10,060 nucleotides of DNA, from assembly GCA_038227745.1 (NCBI GenBank), contig JBBRPS010000351.1:1-10060 (forward strand), in the 5' to 3' direction. This document shows positions 1-7,552 of the stretch, piece after piece; the stretch's first letter is position 1; every line of letters begins with the position of its first letter. The notes below the pieces were generated by a model, which had not been told where the DNA came from, made no database searches, and saw only the letters and a program-made list of their open reading frames with translations. Both the position numbers and the translations under genes were made by a program. The stretch comes from DASPXY01 sp038227745 (GTDB lineage Bacteria > Planctomycetota > Planctomycetia > Gemmatales > Gemmataceae).

Positions 1-773
1 AGTTGCCGCTCGTGCAGCCACGCCTCGGCCAGCGGCTTGATCGTGTAGCCCAGCTCGCGCGCGAAGCGGACGTCGGCCTGCTGGATGCCGGCGATGCCGC
101 GGCGGCTGATGGCGCGCGGCGGCACCGTCACGCCGAACGCGATCCGCGCCAGGATCGCCAATTTGTGCGCCGCGTCGGTACCGTCCACGTCCATCGTCGG
201 GTCCGCCTCGGCGTAGCCACGCTGCTGCGCCTCGGTCAGCACCTCCTCGTAGCCGCGGCCCTGCTCGCTCATGCCGGTCAGGATGAAGTTCGTCGTGCCG
301 TTGAGGATGCCCTGTACGGACAGGATCTGGTTGGCGGACAGGCACTGGGCGAGGGCGGCGATGATCGGGATGCCGCCGGCAACGCTGGCCTCGAAGGCGA
401 CGGCCCGGTCGTGACGGCGGGCAGCCTCGAAGACCTCGGTGCCGTGCTCGGCGAGCAGCGCCTTGTTGGCGGTGACGACGTCCTTGCCCGCGGCGAGGGC
501 GGCGAGGACCGCCCGCCGTGCCCAGTCCACGCCGCCGACGACTTCGACGACGACCTGGATGTCCTCGCGGAAGGCGGCGTTCAGGTCGGTCGTGACGAGG
601 TCAGGGGGCAGGGGGAGGGCGCGGGCCTTGGCGGGGTCGCGGACGACAACGCGGCGCAGCGCCAGTGGTCGCCCGGCGCGGGCCGCCAGCCGCTCGGGCT
701 GTTCGAGGAGCAGTTTGACGACGCCGCCGCCGACGGTGCCGCAGCCGAGCAACGCGATGCCGAGCGGTTCCAT
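1..773 (-). CDS. hom: Homoserine dehydrogenase, N-terminal 257 residues (runs off left edge)
   Basis: The enzyme reduces aspartate semialdehyde to homoserine with NAD(P)H, in the cytoplasmic pathway to threonine and methionine. Read from the reverse complement, the protein begins MEPLGIALLGCGTVGGGV, giving a Rossmann dinucleotide loop GCGTVGGG at residues 10-17. Then come TANKALLA (101-108), FEASVAGGIPII (127-138), GILNGTTNFILT (155-166) and GYAEADPTMDVDG (186-198), which are family signatures. E189, D200 and K204 have the spacing of the substrate and catalytic residues of the yeast enzyme. The family is usually about 430 residues, so the C-terminal part, including any ACT domain, is outside the window. 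The ATG at 773 is supported by AGGGGG six bases upstream (780-785). It follows kinase 1 at 155 nt, with a terminator-like hairpin between, so it is probably not part of that operon. Its first 35 coding bases and its leader are duplicated at 9184-9273. Confidence 0.95.
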   Translation of the reverse strand, partial: MEPLGIALLGCGTVGGGVVKLLLEQPERLAARAGRPLALRRVVVRDPAKARALPLPPDLVTTDLNAAFREDIQVVVEVVGGVDWARRAVLAALAAGKDVVTANKALLAEHGTEVFEAARRHDRAVAFEASVAGGIPIIAALAQCLSANQILSVQGILNGTTNFILTGMSEQGRGYEEVLTEAQQRGYAEADPTMDVDGTDAAHKLAILARIAFGVTVPPRAISRRGIAGIQQADVRFARELGYTIKPLAEAWLHERQ

Positions 774-828
774 GAACGGCCCCCTGGGACGGTCGTGGTG
801 ACGGATGCGGGGGTGATTCTAGGAGAAC
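739..828 (-). repeat. Direct repeat copy 1: start and leader of hom
   Basis: These 90 bases match 9184-9273 in the same orientation, without gaps, at 87 of 90 positions by eye. All three differences lie in the non-coding part and the 35 coding bases are identical. This copy is joined to the full hom reading frame. Beyond 828 a weak similarity resumes after a 3-base indel (gccgcc). A 9-base match, ggcttgcgg (840-848 against 9302-9310), may be a trace of the TPR gene's 3' end or chance. Confidence 0.9.
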
Positions 829-860
829 GCCGCCGGCGCGGCTTGCGGTCCGGGAGCCGT

Positions 861-885
861 GGGGACGAGCTGCCAGCTTGTCCCC
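861..885 (-). terminator. Hairpin between kinase 1 and hom (terminator-like)
   Basis: The arms at 861-871 and 875-885 pair over 11 bp with one G-T wobble around a 3-base loop. It lies 43 bases beyond the kinase 1 stop and upstream of the hom leader. There is no T-tract on the minus strand, so this is either an atypical terminator or an intergenic palindromic repeat. Confidence 0.45.
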
Positions 886-928
886 TCCCCTACGACAGGC
901 AAGGGCTGCTTGTCGCGGCGGTTGCGGC

Positions 929-3900
929 TCAAGGCTGCCGTGGCGGTTGTTTGGCCGCCTGCGCTCTCCAGAAGTCCGCCGCTGGCTGGCCGTTGATCTC
1001 ATGCAGCGTCGTGATGGACCGCAGCACTTCGTCGTCGCGCGCCGCGTTGAACTCGCACGACAGCACTTGCAGCCGCATGCCACGCAACGGCGACAGGTCG
1101 GTCAGGCGCGTGCGGCTGCAGTTCAGCTCGGTCAGGGGCATGCCCTCCAGCACTCCCAGGTTCGTGACGGGATTGCCGCTGACGTCGAGCGTTTGCAGCG
1201 GCAGCCCGTACAGCGGCGACAGCTCCACGAGCTTGCCCTTGCCCTCCGGACTCCTGCACCGCAGGATTTTCAGCCCCTTCAGCACCCGCAGCGGCGAGAT
1301 GTCGTTCACGGCCTCCGTGCGGAAGCGCAGCTCAACCACCTTGCCGAGGTCGATGTCGCGCTCAAGCTTGCCGTCGAAGCCGGGGTTACGCTTGCGCAGC
1401 TCGGCGGCGACCGCCTCGACCTGCTTGTCGGGGGTCATCTTGGCCGTGGCCTCGGCCCACTTCGGATCGAGCGGCGGAAGGGCCTGCGGCAGTCGCAGTA
1501 CGGTGATGGTGCCGTTGCCGTTGAGCGTGAACAGGTGCCGGCTGTCGTGGGCGAAGGCCGCACCGAGGAGTGCGTAGTACTTCGTCCAGCGCGCCCGCGG
1601 GGCAGCGCTCGCCACATCCCAGACGGTCAGTTGGTGGGCGCCATGGAAGGGACCACTTGCAACGAGGGATCTGCCGTCCGGGGAGAAGGAGACATTACCC
1701 CCGCTCTGGCCAGTCGGCAGGTTGGCGGCTTTCAAAGGCTTGTCGCCGCCCAGTTCCCAAAGAACCGTCCCGTGGCGGCAGACACAGGCAAGAAGCGGCC
1801 GGTCGGGGGCGAAGGCCAGGACGCTCACCTCGCTCTCGTTTTTCAGCGCCGCGCGCAGGGCCGGCCGCTTGGCGCCGAGGTCCCAGAGTTGGACTTCGGC
1901 GCCGCCGTCAGTCCAGGCCAACGTTTGCCCGTCGGCGCTGATGACCATGCTCCGGCAGCCTTTGTTGGTTTCCAGACGCCCTCGCCGCAGCGGCGGATTG
2001 AGGGTGACATCCCACAGAGCGACGTGGTCCCCCATGCCGAGGGCCAGCGTCTTGCCATCGGGGGTGAACACTCCCAGCCTTGTGTAGTCAGGGATTTCCG
2101 CTTTCCGTCGGGGAGGTGTGGTAGACAAGTCCCAAAGAGAAGTCGGGGCTCCCACTCCGCCGAGTATACCCCAGGTGGCCAGGGTACGGCCATCGGGGGA
2201 AAGCGCCAGTGGGCGATCATCGGAGCGGCCCGGGGCGCGTCGAATCACTGCTGGCTGGACAGCCGCCTCACGGAAGTCCCAAAGCCGTGTCGTCCCATCG
2301 GCTGCCCACGAGACCACTCGCGGCCCATCCCTGGCCGCCAGCAGCCCCATACCTTCGGAGAATGGAATTTGATACCCGGCGAAGTCGAAAGGCCGGATCT
2401 CCCGCGGCGGCTTCACGCTGAGGTCCCAGAAGCGCAGGCCGGCCCCCTCCGCCGCTACCAGGGTCCGGCCATCGGGTGTCAGCGCCTGGCCCTGGCCATA
2501 TGGAGCACCGCTGCCGAGAGCGCTGCTGGTGAAGGACGCCTCTTCGACAAGCCGACCCGCGTTGACGGCGAAGACCTTGCAGCCGCCCTGGGATCCCATG
2601 AGCAACCGCTTGCCGTTCGGGGTGAACGTGAGGCCATCCACGTGCATGCTGACGGGGACCTTGGCATGTTCCTTTGGCTCCGGCCCGCTCAGGTCCCATA
2701 GGCGGAGAGCACCATCGGTGTTCGTCACCGTAACAAGGAGCTTGCCGTCCGGGGAGAGTGCCAGGCATCGAACATCTCCAGCCTGGAGAGGAGTCCCCTG
2801 CTCCTTCGGCTCGGCCCCGGTGAGGTCCCAGAGCCGCACTCCCTTGTCGCTTTGGGCGGCAAAGAGGCGACCGTCATCACTGAGGGAGAACCGGCGGAAA
2901 TCCTGCCCGTGTTCTACACGCAGGCGCAGCCGGGCCTTGTCGCCGGAAAGATCCCATACGGTCACCTGATAATCGAACTGGCCACCGCCAAAGGGAGAGT
3001 GAACCGCCACGGTCCGGCCGTCAGGTGTGATCGTCATGTGGGAAGCTGGCTCCTTAATCTTCTGCCCGGGCGGCAGCCGCACCGGCTCGGGGCCGCTCAC
3101 GTCCCAGAAGACCAGACCACCTCCCCCCACGGCCAGCCGCTTGCCATCGGCGAGGTAGGAAAGGTCTCCCCCGCCAGCGAAGACGGCCTGCTGGCGCCCC
3201 GTGGCCACGTCCCAGAGGCGGACCACGCTGTCCAGTCCGCACGAGGCCGCCTGCTTGCCGTCCGGCCGGATGGCCACCGCCACCACGTTGCCCCAGTGCC
3301 GCCCGCCCGGCTCACCCAGGATCGCCACCAGCTCCGGCGGCCGCCAGTCGAAGCGGTCCGTCGCGGGCGGCAGCTTTGCCGGGTCGAGTTTGTCTAGCGC
3401 GCCCGCGTCCGCCACGACCGGCGCCGGCTTTTCCAGCCACACCTTGACCGTCTCCTTGCCGCCGCGGGAGATGCTGAACTTCTTCGTGGACAGCCGCAGC
3501 CCCTCCTTGACCTCGGCCAGTTCGATCTCGTAGTCGCCGACTGCCAGCTCGATCTCCCGGTTGGCCGTGCGGTCCTGGATCACCGCTCCGTCCTTCTTGA
3601 CCACCACCTTGACGGTCGGGTCGTTCGTCTGGATGACGAGCGTCCCCCGCGGCGTCGGCACCCGGACCACGCCCCCCGACAGCAGCCACCCCCCCGCCCC
3701 CAGCCCCGCCGCCAGCACGAGCGCCGCCGCGGCCCACCACAGCCGCCGCTTCCGGCCCGCGGGCACAGCGCCGGCGGGGGAAGGCCCGGCCGGCCGGACC
3801 GGCGCCCGCGCCGCCACCACGACCGGAGCCGACAGGAGCGCCGTTCGATCCTGCTCGATGGCGCGCAGGGCGTCGGCGACCTGCCGCGCCGAGGCGGGAC

Positions 3901-4918
3901 GGTCGGCGGGCGCCTTCGACAGCAGCCGCACGATCAGGTCGGCCAGCTCCGGCCCGACTTCCGGGTTGAGCACGTCGGGCCGCGCGGGCTGGTCCACCGC
4001 CACCGAATGCACGATCGCCATCATGTTCTCCCCCGCGAAGGGGGCGCGGCCGGTACACATCCGGTAGAGGACACAGCCCAGGCTGAACAGGTCGCAACGG
4101 GCATCGCCATGCTCGCCGGCCAGTTGCTCCGGGGCCATGTACCGGGGCGTCCCCAGCACGTTGCCCGTCTGGGTCAGCGAGTCCTCGCCGTCGGTCGCGC
4201 GCGCCAGGCCGAAGTCGAGTACCTTGAGGCGGCCGTTCTCTTCCAGCCAGAGGTTCGCCGGCTTGACGTCGCGGTGGACCAGGCCGCGCGCGTGGGCCGC
4301 CGCCAGGCCTTCGGCGGCCTCGCGGCCGATGCGCAGGACCTCGGCGAGCGGTAGCTTGCCGTCGCGATGCAGCCGGGCCTCCAGCGGCTCGCCGCGCAAG
4401 AGGGGCATGGCGAGGAAGGGGACGCCGTGCTCCTCGCCGACCTGGTAGACGCTGACGACGTGCTCGTGCTCCACCGCTGCCATCGCCTGGGCCTCGCGCA
4501 CGAACCGCCGACGGCTGGCCGTGTCGTCGGCCAGGTGCGGCCGCATCACCTTCAGGGCCACGCGCCGCCGCAGCTGCGAGTCCTCCGCCTCGAACACCAG
4601 GCCCATGCCGCCGGCCCCCAGCGGCCGCAGAACGCGGTACGGCCCCAGTCGGCCCAGTTCGTCCGGCCCCTCGGGGGCGGCCAGGAAGCCGGCGGGCACC
4701 TTGGGCCGGCTTTCCACCTGCCCGGTGTCCTCCTCGCCGGACGCGGTCGCCACCCCCAGAAAGGATTCCATGCACTTCATCGCCTCGATGTGCTGCCGCA
4801 GGGCCGGCGCCAGCTCGGGGCACTCCTTGCACAGCTCCTCGGCGGAGACACTTTTGCCCTCCTGGCGCAGCTCCTGCCAGCGGAGCACGAGGTCATCGAC
4901 GGAAACCGGATTGGTCAT
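929..4918 (-). CDS. PknB-type Ser/Thr protein kinase with membrane segment, WD40 repeats and LRR tail (kinase 1)
   Basis: Predicted 1329-residue transmembrane kinase that phosphorylates Ser/Thr on cytoplasmic targets; its ligand is unknown. A planctomycete-type N-terminal segment (1-60, DDLVLRWQELRQEG) precedes the kinase domain (about 94-355): GAGGMG loop 101-106, K123, VHRDVKPAN with D217 and N222, DFG 235-237, APE 262-264. All key residues are present, so it should be active. A hydrophobic segment at about 394-414 is followed by a PEGA-like stretch (415-495). About 14 WD40-type units follow (540-1150), with endings such as RLWD, VTVWD and FWD, two of them degenerate. That number suits two seven-bladed propellers. 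The tail from about 1194 has leucine-rich repeats (DISPL, DLSPL). The start at 4918 is chosen because AGGAGGG lies seven bases upstream; the longer frame back to 5158 would overlap kinase 2. It sits 26 nt downstream of kinase 2, in the same operon. Confidence 0.93.
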   Translation of the reverse strand: MTNPVSVDDLVLRWQELRQEGKSVSAEELCKECPELAPALRQHIEAMKCMESFLGVATASGEEDTGQVESRPKVPAGFLAAPEGPDELGRLGPYRVLRPLGAGGMGLVFEAEDSQLRRRVALKVMRPHLADDTASRRRFVREAQAMAAVEHEHVVSVYQVGEEHGVPFLAMPLLRGEPLEARLHRDGKLPLAEVLRIGREAAEGLAAAHARGLVHRDVKPANLWLEENGRLKVLDFGLARATDGEDSLTQTGNVLGTPRYMAPEQLAGEHGDARCDLFSLGCVLYRMCTGRAPFAGENMMAIVHSVAVDQPARPDVLNPEVGPELADLIVRLLSKAPADRPASARQVADALRAIEQDRTALLSAPVVVAARAPVRPAGPSPAGAVPAGRKRRLWWAAAALVLAAGLGAGGWLLSGGVVRVPTPRGTLVIQTNDPTVKVVVKKDGAVIQDRTANREIELAVGDYEIELAEVKEGLRLSTKKFSISRGGKETVKVWLEKPAPVVADAGALDKLDPAKLPPATDRFDWRPPELVAILGEPGGRHWGNVVAVAIRPDGKQAASCGLDSVVRLWDVATGRQQAVFAGGGDLSYLADGKRLAVGGGGLVFWDVSGPEPVRLPPGQKIKEPASHMTITPDGRTVAVHSPFGGGQFDYQVTVWDLSGDKARLRLRVEHGQDFRRFSLSDDGRLFAAQSDKGVRLWDLTGAEPKEQGTPLQAGDVRCLALSPDGKLLVTVTNTDGALRLWDLSGPEPKEHAKVPVSMHVDGLTFTPNGKRLLMGSQGGCKVFAVNAGRLVEEASFTSSALGSGAPYGQGQALTPDGRTLVAAEGAGLRFWDLSVKPPREIRPFDFAGYQIPFSEGMGLLAARDGPRVVSWAADGTTRLWDFREAAVQPAVIRRAPGRSDDRPLALSPDGRTLATWGILGGVGAPTSLWDLSTTPPRRKAEIPDYTRLGVFTPDGKTLALGMGDHVALWDVTLNPPLRRGRLETNKGCRSMVISADGQTLAWTDGGAEVQLWDLGAKRPALRAALKNESEVSVLAFAPDRPLLACVCRHGTVLWELGGDKPLKAANLPTGQSGGNVSFSPDGRSLVASGPFHGAHQLTVWDVASAAPRARWTKYYALLGAAFAHDSRHLFTLNGNGTITVLRLPQALPPLDPKWAEATAKMTPDKQVEAVAAELRKRNPGFDGKLERDIDLGKVVELRFRTEAVNDISPLRVLKGLKILRCRSPEGKGKLVELSPLYGLPLQTLDVSGNPVTNLGVLEGMPLTELNCSRTRLTDLSPLRGMRLQVLSCEFNAARDDEVLRSITTLHEINGQPAADFWRAQAAKQPPRQP
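4049..4678 (-). repeat. Kinase catalytic segment duplicated in kinase 2 (5785-6414)
   Basis: Residues 81-290 of kinase 1 and kinase 2 align without a single gap, at a constant DNA offset of 1736 bases. By hand count 175 of 210 residues are identical (83%). Some DNA stretches are nearly identical, for example about 4377-4512 against 6113-6248. The flanking N-terminal and extracytoplasmic parts are much less similar. This shows tandem gene duplication, with either strong constraint or gene conversion in the catalytic core. Confidence 0.85.
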
Positions 4919-4925
4919 GGACTTA

Positions 4926-4932
4926 CCCTCCT
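4926..4932 (-). promoter_or_regulatory. Ribosome binding site fixing the kinase 1 start
   Basis: AGGAGGG on the minus strand, seven bases before the ATG at 4918. It lies in the 26-base gap after the kinase 2 stop (4945) and favours this start over the ATG at 5158, which lies inside kinase 2. Confidence 0.8.
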
Positions 4933-4944
4933 GCCTGGGCGGCG

Positions 4945-6654
4945 TCAGCGGTCCGCCCAGTGCCCGCTGTACTGCTTTCGGAACTTGCCGCCGTAGAAAA
5001 CGTCCCTGTGGACGCCGCCCTTCGTGTACGAGGCATCGCGGTGGAGTCGCGTCACGTAACCGCGCCCCGTGGCGTCGGTGATCTCCACGTACTCCGGCGT
5101 CCGCGCCGTCTCCTTGAAAAAGAACCCCGCCTTGCCGCCGGGGTCGGTCTCGGCCCACCGCTTCTTCCCGAGGTCTCGATAGGATCGCTCCCCGGCCCCG
5201 CAGTCATAGATCCACCTGCGCCGGCGGTCCGCCACTCCCGCTTCCCCCTTGCCCCTCGGGACCAGGGTGACCCTGAGGACGACCTGTTTCCCGCGCCGGA
5301 CCGTGAACGACTCGGCGACCGTCTCGAAGTCCTTGCCGGACACCTCCAGTTTGTGTTCGCCGACCTTGAGCCGGAGGGTGCCGCCGTCGTGCTGCAGCCG
5401 GATCTCCTCGCCGTCCGCCTTCACGCGCACCTGCGCCCTGGGGTCGCTCAACTCGATCTTCACGGTCCCGTGGGCCGTGTCGATGGACAGCACCACGCCG
5501 AACAGCAGGCACCCCGCCAGCGCCGCGGATGCGGCGGCGGCCCACGAGCGCCGCCGGCCGTGCCCCGCCCTGCCGCCCTCTTTCCCGTCGGCGATGGCCT
5601 GGAGGGCGGCGGCCACCTCCGTGGCGGACGCCGGCCGCTGCCGCGGGTCGCGGGCCAGCAGTCGCACGATCAAATCGGACAGCGCCCGCGGGACTGCCGG
5701 CTCCAGTTGCCGCGGGGCCTGCGGTTGGTGGGTGGCCAGCGCACTCAGCACGGCCAGGACGTGTCGGCCCGGGAAGGGCAGCCGCCCCGTACACATCCGG
5801 TAGAGCACGCAGCCGAGGCTGAACAGGTCGCAGCGGCCATCGGTGGGGTCGCCGGCGGCCTGTTCGGGGGCCATGTACTGCGGGGTGCCCAGCACGTTGC
5901 CGGTCTGGGTCAGGGCGTCCTGCCGGTCGGCGGCGCGGGCGAGGCCGAAGTCGAGGATCTTGACGCGGCCGCTCTCTTCCAGCCAGAGGTTCGCCGGCTT
6001 GATGTCGCGGTGGACCAGGCCGCGCGCGTGCGCCGCGGCGAGGCCCTCGGCGGCCTCGCGGCCGATGCGCACGGCCTCGGCGGGCGGCAGCTTGCCGTCG
6101 CGGCGCAGCCGGGCCTCCAGCGACTCGCCGCGCAAGAGGGGCATGGCGAGGAAGGGGACGCCGCGCTCCTCGCCGACCTGATAGACGCTGACGACGTGCT
6201 CGTGCTCCACCGCCGCCATCGCCCGCCCTTCGCGCACGAACCGCCGACGGGCCGCGGCGCGGACGGCCAACTCCGGCCGCATCACCTTGAGGGCGACCGG
6301 CCGCTGGAGCTGCGTGTCCTCGGCCTCGCACACCAGGCCCATGCCCCCCGCGCCCAGCAACCGCAGGACGCGGTACGGCCCCAGGCGGCCCAGTTCCCCG
6401 GGGCCCTGGGGCGGGGTCAGGTAGTGGGGCGGCAGCCCTTCCTCGGCGGCGGTCGGCGCCGCCGCTTCCGTGGCGCCCGTCGCCACGTCCAGGAACGCTT
6501 CCATGGCCGAGAGGACCTCGATCTTCTTACGGAGGGCGGGCGTCAGTTCGGGAGAGCCGGCACACAGCTGCTCGGGCGAGGCGCGCCGGCCCTGCCGTCG
6601 CAGTTCCTGCCACGCGAGCACCAGGTCGTCCAGGGGAGCGGGTTGGTTGGCCAT
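4945..6654 (-). CDS. PknB-type Ser/Thr protein kinase with membrane segment, PEGA-like region and novel C-terminal module (kinase 2)
   Basis: Predicted 569-residue membrane kinase. It has the same N-terminal planctomycete segment as kinase 1 (DDLVLAWQELRRQG, 9-22), then the catalytic domain (about 94-355): GAGGMG 101-106, K123, VHRDIKPAN with D217 and N222, DFG 235-237, APE 262-264. One hydrophobic segment lies at about 371-390, so the kinase is cytoplasmic and the tail extracytoplasmic. Residues 391-467 look PEGA-like (HGTVKIELSDP, LKVGEHKLEVSG). Residues about 480-569 form a separate Trp/Tyr-rich module (KKRWAE, FFFKETARTPEYVEI, VTRLHRD) that I cannot assign to a named family; it may be a ligand-binding sensor. 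The start at 6654 has GGAGGG seven bases upstream; the ATG at 6702 lacks a comparable site. It is 93 nt downstream of the sigma gene and 26 nt upstream of kinase 1, so co-transcription is likely. Confidence 0.93.
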   Translation of the reverse strand: MANQPAPLDDLVLAWQELRRQGRRASPEQLCAGSPELTPALRKKIEVLSAMEAFLDVATGATEAAAPTAAEEGLPPHYLTPPQGPGELGRLGPYRVLRLLGAGGMGLVCEAEDTQLQRPVALKVMRPELAVRAAARRRFVREGRAMAAVEHEHVVSVYQVGEERGVPFLAMPLLRGESLEARLRRDGKLPPAEAVRIGREAAEGLAAAHARGLVHRDIKPANLWLEESGRVKILDFGLARAADRQDALTQTGNVLGTPQYMAPEQAAGDPTDGRCDLFSLGCVLYRMCTGRLPFPGRHVLAVLSALATHQPQAPRQLEPAVPRALSDLIVRLLARDPRQRPASATEVAAALQAIADGKEGGRAGHGRRRSWAAAASAALAGCLLFGVVLSIDTAHGTVKIELSDPRAQVRVKADGEEIRLQHDGGTLRLKVGEHKLEVSGKDFETVAESFTVRRGKQVVLRVTLVPRGKGEAGVADRRRRWIYDCGAGERSYRDLGKKRWAETDPGGKAGFFFKETARTPEYVEITDATGRGYVTRLHRDASYTKGGVHRDVFYGGKFRKQYSGHWADR

Positions 6655-6661
6655 GTCACAT

Positions 6662-6667
6662 CCCTCC
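6662..6667 (-). promoter_or_regulatory. Ribosome binding site fixing the kinase 2 start
   Basis: GGAGGG on the minus strand, seven bases before the ATG at 6654. An ATG within the spacer is followed at once by TGA, so it is not a rival start. Confidence 0.75.
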
Positions 6668-6747
6668 ACCTGGTAAACGGACGAAATCCGGGAACACGAC
6701 ACGAATTCTTTCGCGCGTCCCAGGTTCGCTTCGGAATTGGGCCTGGG

Positions 6748-7347
6748 TCAAGCGTCCTTGAGGACGTGGTGCAGCGTGAACAGGGCGGACTGCCAACGGC
6801 GCTGCACGGTGCGCACCGTCACGCCGAGCAGTGCGGCGACGTCCGCCTGGGGCCAGCCGTGGTAGAAGATCAGCCCGACCACCTCGCGCTCCTCCACCGG
6901 TAACTGCTCCGCCTCCTCGTGGAAGCGGCACCACCGCTCCAACTCCTCCGGCTCCTCCGCCGGGGCGACCGGCTCGGGCACCGGCGCGCCGTCGGCCGGC
7001 GGGCCGCCCGGGGCGGCGCCGAGGCCGTTGGCGCGGGCGAAGTGGCGGGCGAGGTCGAGCAGCTCGCGCCGCAACTGCGCGGCGGCCAGGCCGAAGAACT
7101 CGCGCATCGAGGCGGGCTGGAGTTTCTCCAGCGTCCGGAGCAGGCGCATGAGGGCGCTCTGCAGGATGTCGTCGGTCTGCGCCCAGCAACGGACGTTGGG
7201 GAAGCCGCGGAGCATTTTGTGGGCGACGCGCTCCAGCCGGCCGCAGACGCCGTGCAGCAGCTCGTCGCGGGCGGCGCCGTCGCCGGCGCGCATGCGCTCC
7301 AGCCAGAGGTGCAGCTGCGTCGTGTGGACGGAGGGGTCGTCGGGCAC
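6748..7347 (-). CDS. ECF-type RNA polymerase sigma factor
   Basis: Predicted 199-residue sigma-70 family factor of the small ECF type that directs RNA polymerase to a regulon. Region 2 spans about residues 11-75 (LWLERMRAGD, LRGFPNVRCWAQTDDILQSA, MRLLRTLEK). The middle segment MREFFGLAAAQLRRELLDLA (81-100) is typical of planctomycete factors of this kind (my recollection). A Pro/Ala/Glu linker follows (about 110-137). Region 4 is about 145-195, with the helix-turn-helix WPQADVAALLGVTVRTVQRR. No anti-sigma gene is adjacent. The two downstream membrane kinases suggest control by phosphorylation, as proposed for planctomycete ECF sigma factors encoded beside Ser/Thr kinases. The GTG start at 7347 has a modest AGGGA site (7357-7361). 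The frame stays open back to 7947, but that part lies over the divergent calpain gene. An in-frame TTG at 7383 is an alternative start. Confidence 0.9.
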   Translation of the reverse strand: MPDDPSVHTTQLHLWLERMRAGDGAARDELLHGVCGRLERVAHKMLRGFPNVRCWAQTDDILQSALMRLLRTLEKLQPASMREFFGLAAAQLRRELLDLARHFARANGLGAAPGGPPADGAPVPEPVAPAEEPEELERWCRFHEEAEQLPVEEREVVGLIFYHGWPQADVAALLGVTVRTVQRRWQSALFTLHHVLKDA

Positions 7348-7552
7348 GGGCGGCGTTCCCTGGGACGGAGGAGCGGACGGCAACGCCTCGGGGAGGCGAC
7401 AAGCGCGCAGTATACCCCGCCGAGGGGCCAAGGCGAATTTATTTTTCGGGCCGAGTCGTGTTCCGGCGGTGCTTCCGTTTGCAAGGTAGAGGCGCGGGGA
7501 CAGCGGGTTCCCAGCGCCGGATACCGACCAACTCTCCACACGAGGTCCAGAA
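7348..7552. other. Divergent intergenic control region (sigma factor / calpain)
   Basis: This 205-base gap separates the starts of the sigma gene (minus) and the calpain gene (plus), so both must be driven from it. It holds a promoter-like pair for the minus strand, an AT-rich patch (about 7436-7447) unusual for this GC-rich DNA, and a 6-bp perfect hairpin (7384-7389 with 7393-7398) in the presumed sigma leader. No convincing plus-strand promoter was found. The calpain start is preceded by GAGGT at 7542-7546, six bases away. Confidence 0.7.
7409..7437 (-). promoter_or_regulatory. Possible sigma-70-type promoter of the sigma-kinase operon
   Basis: On the minus strand, TTCGCC (7437-7432), a 17-base spacer and TATACT (7414-7409), the last close to the TATAAT consensus. 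Transcription would begin near 7402, giving a leader of about 55 bases before the GTG at 7347. The -35 match is only moderate. Confidence 0.45.

Noticed and set aside
861..931. Sequence before hom as a degraded copy of the TPR gene's end
   Set aside because: Only a 9-base match (ggcttgcgg) and scattered identities are seen, with a 17-base shift. That is too weak to claim beyond the 90-bp repeat.
3..2701. Long plus-strand open frames (524 and 607 codons) across hom and the kinase 1 WD40 region
   Set aside because: They are antisense to well-supported genes, have low-complexity Arg/Gly/Ala-rich composition with no domain, and reflect high GC content.
4919..5158. N-terminal extension of kinase 1 to the ATG at 5158
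   Set aside because: It overlaps the end of kinase 2, while the ATG at 4918 has a strong ribosome binding site and aligns with the kinase 2 start.
4960..6903. Plus-strand 647-codon open frame opposite kinase 2
   Set aside because: It is the antisense shadow of a kinase with all catalytic motifs intact, and its own translation shows no recognisable motif.
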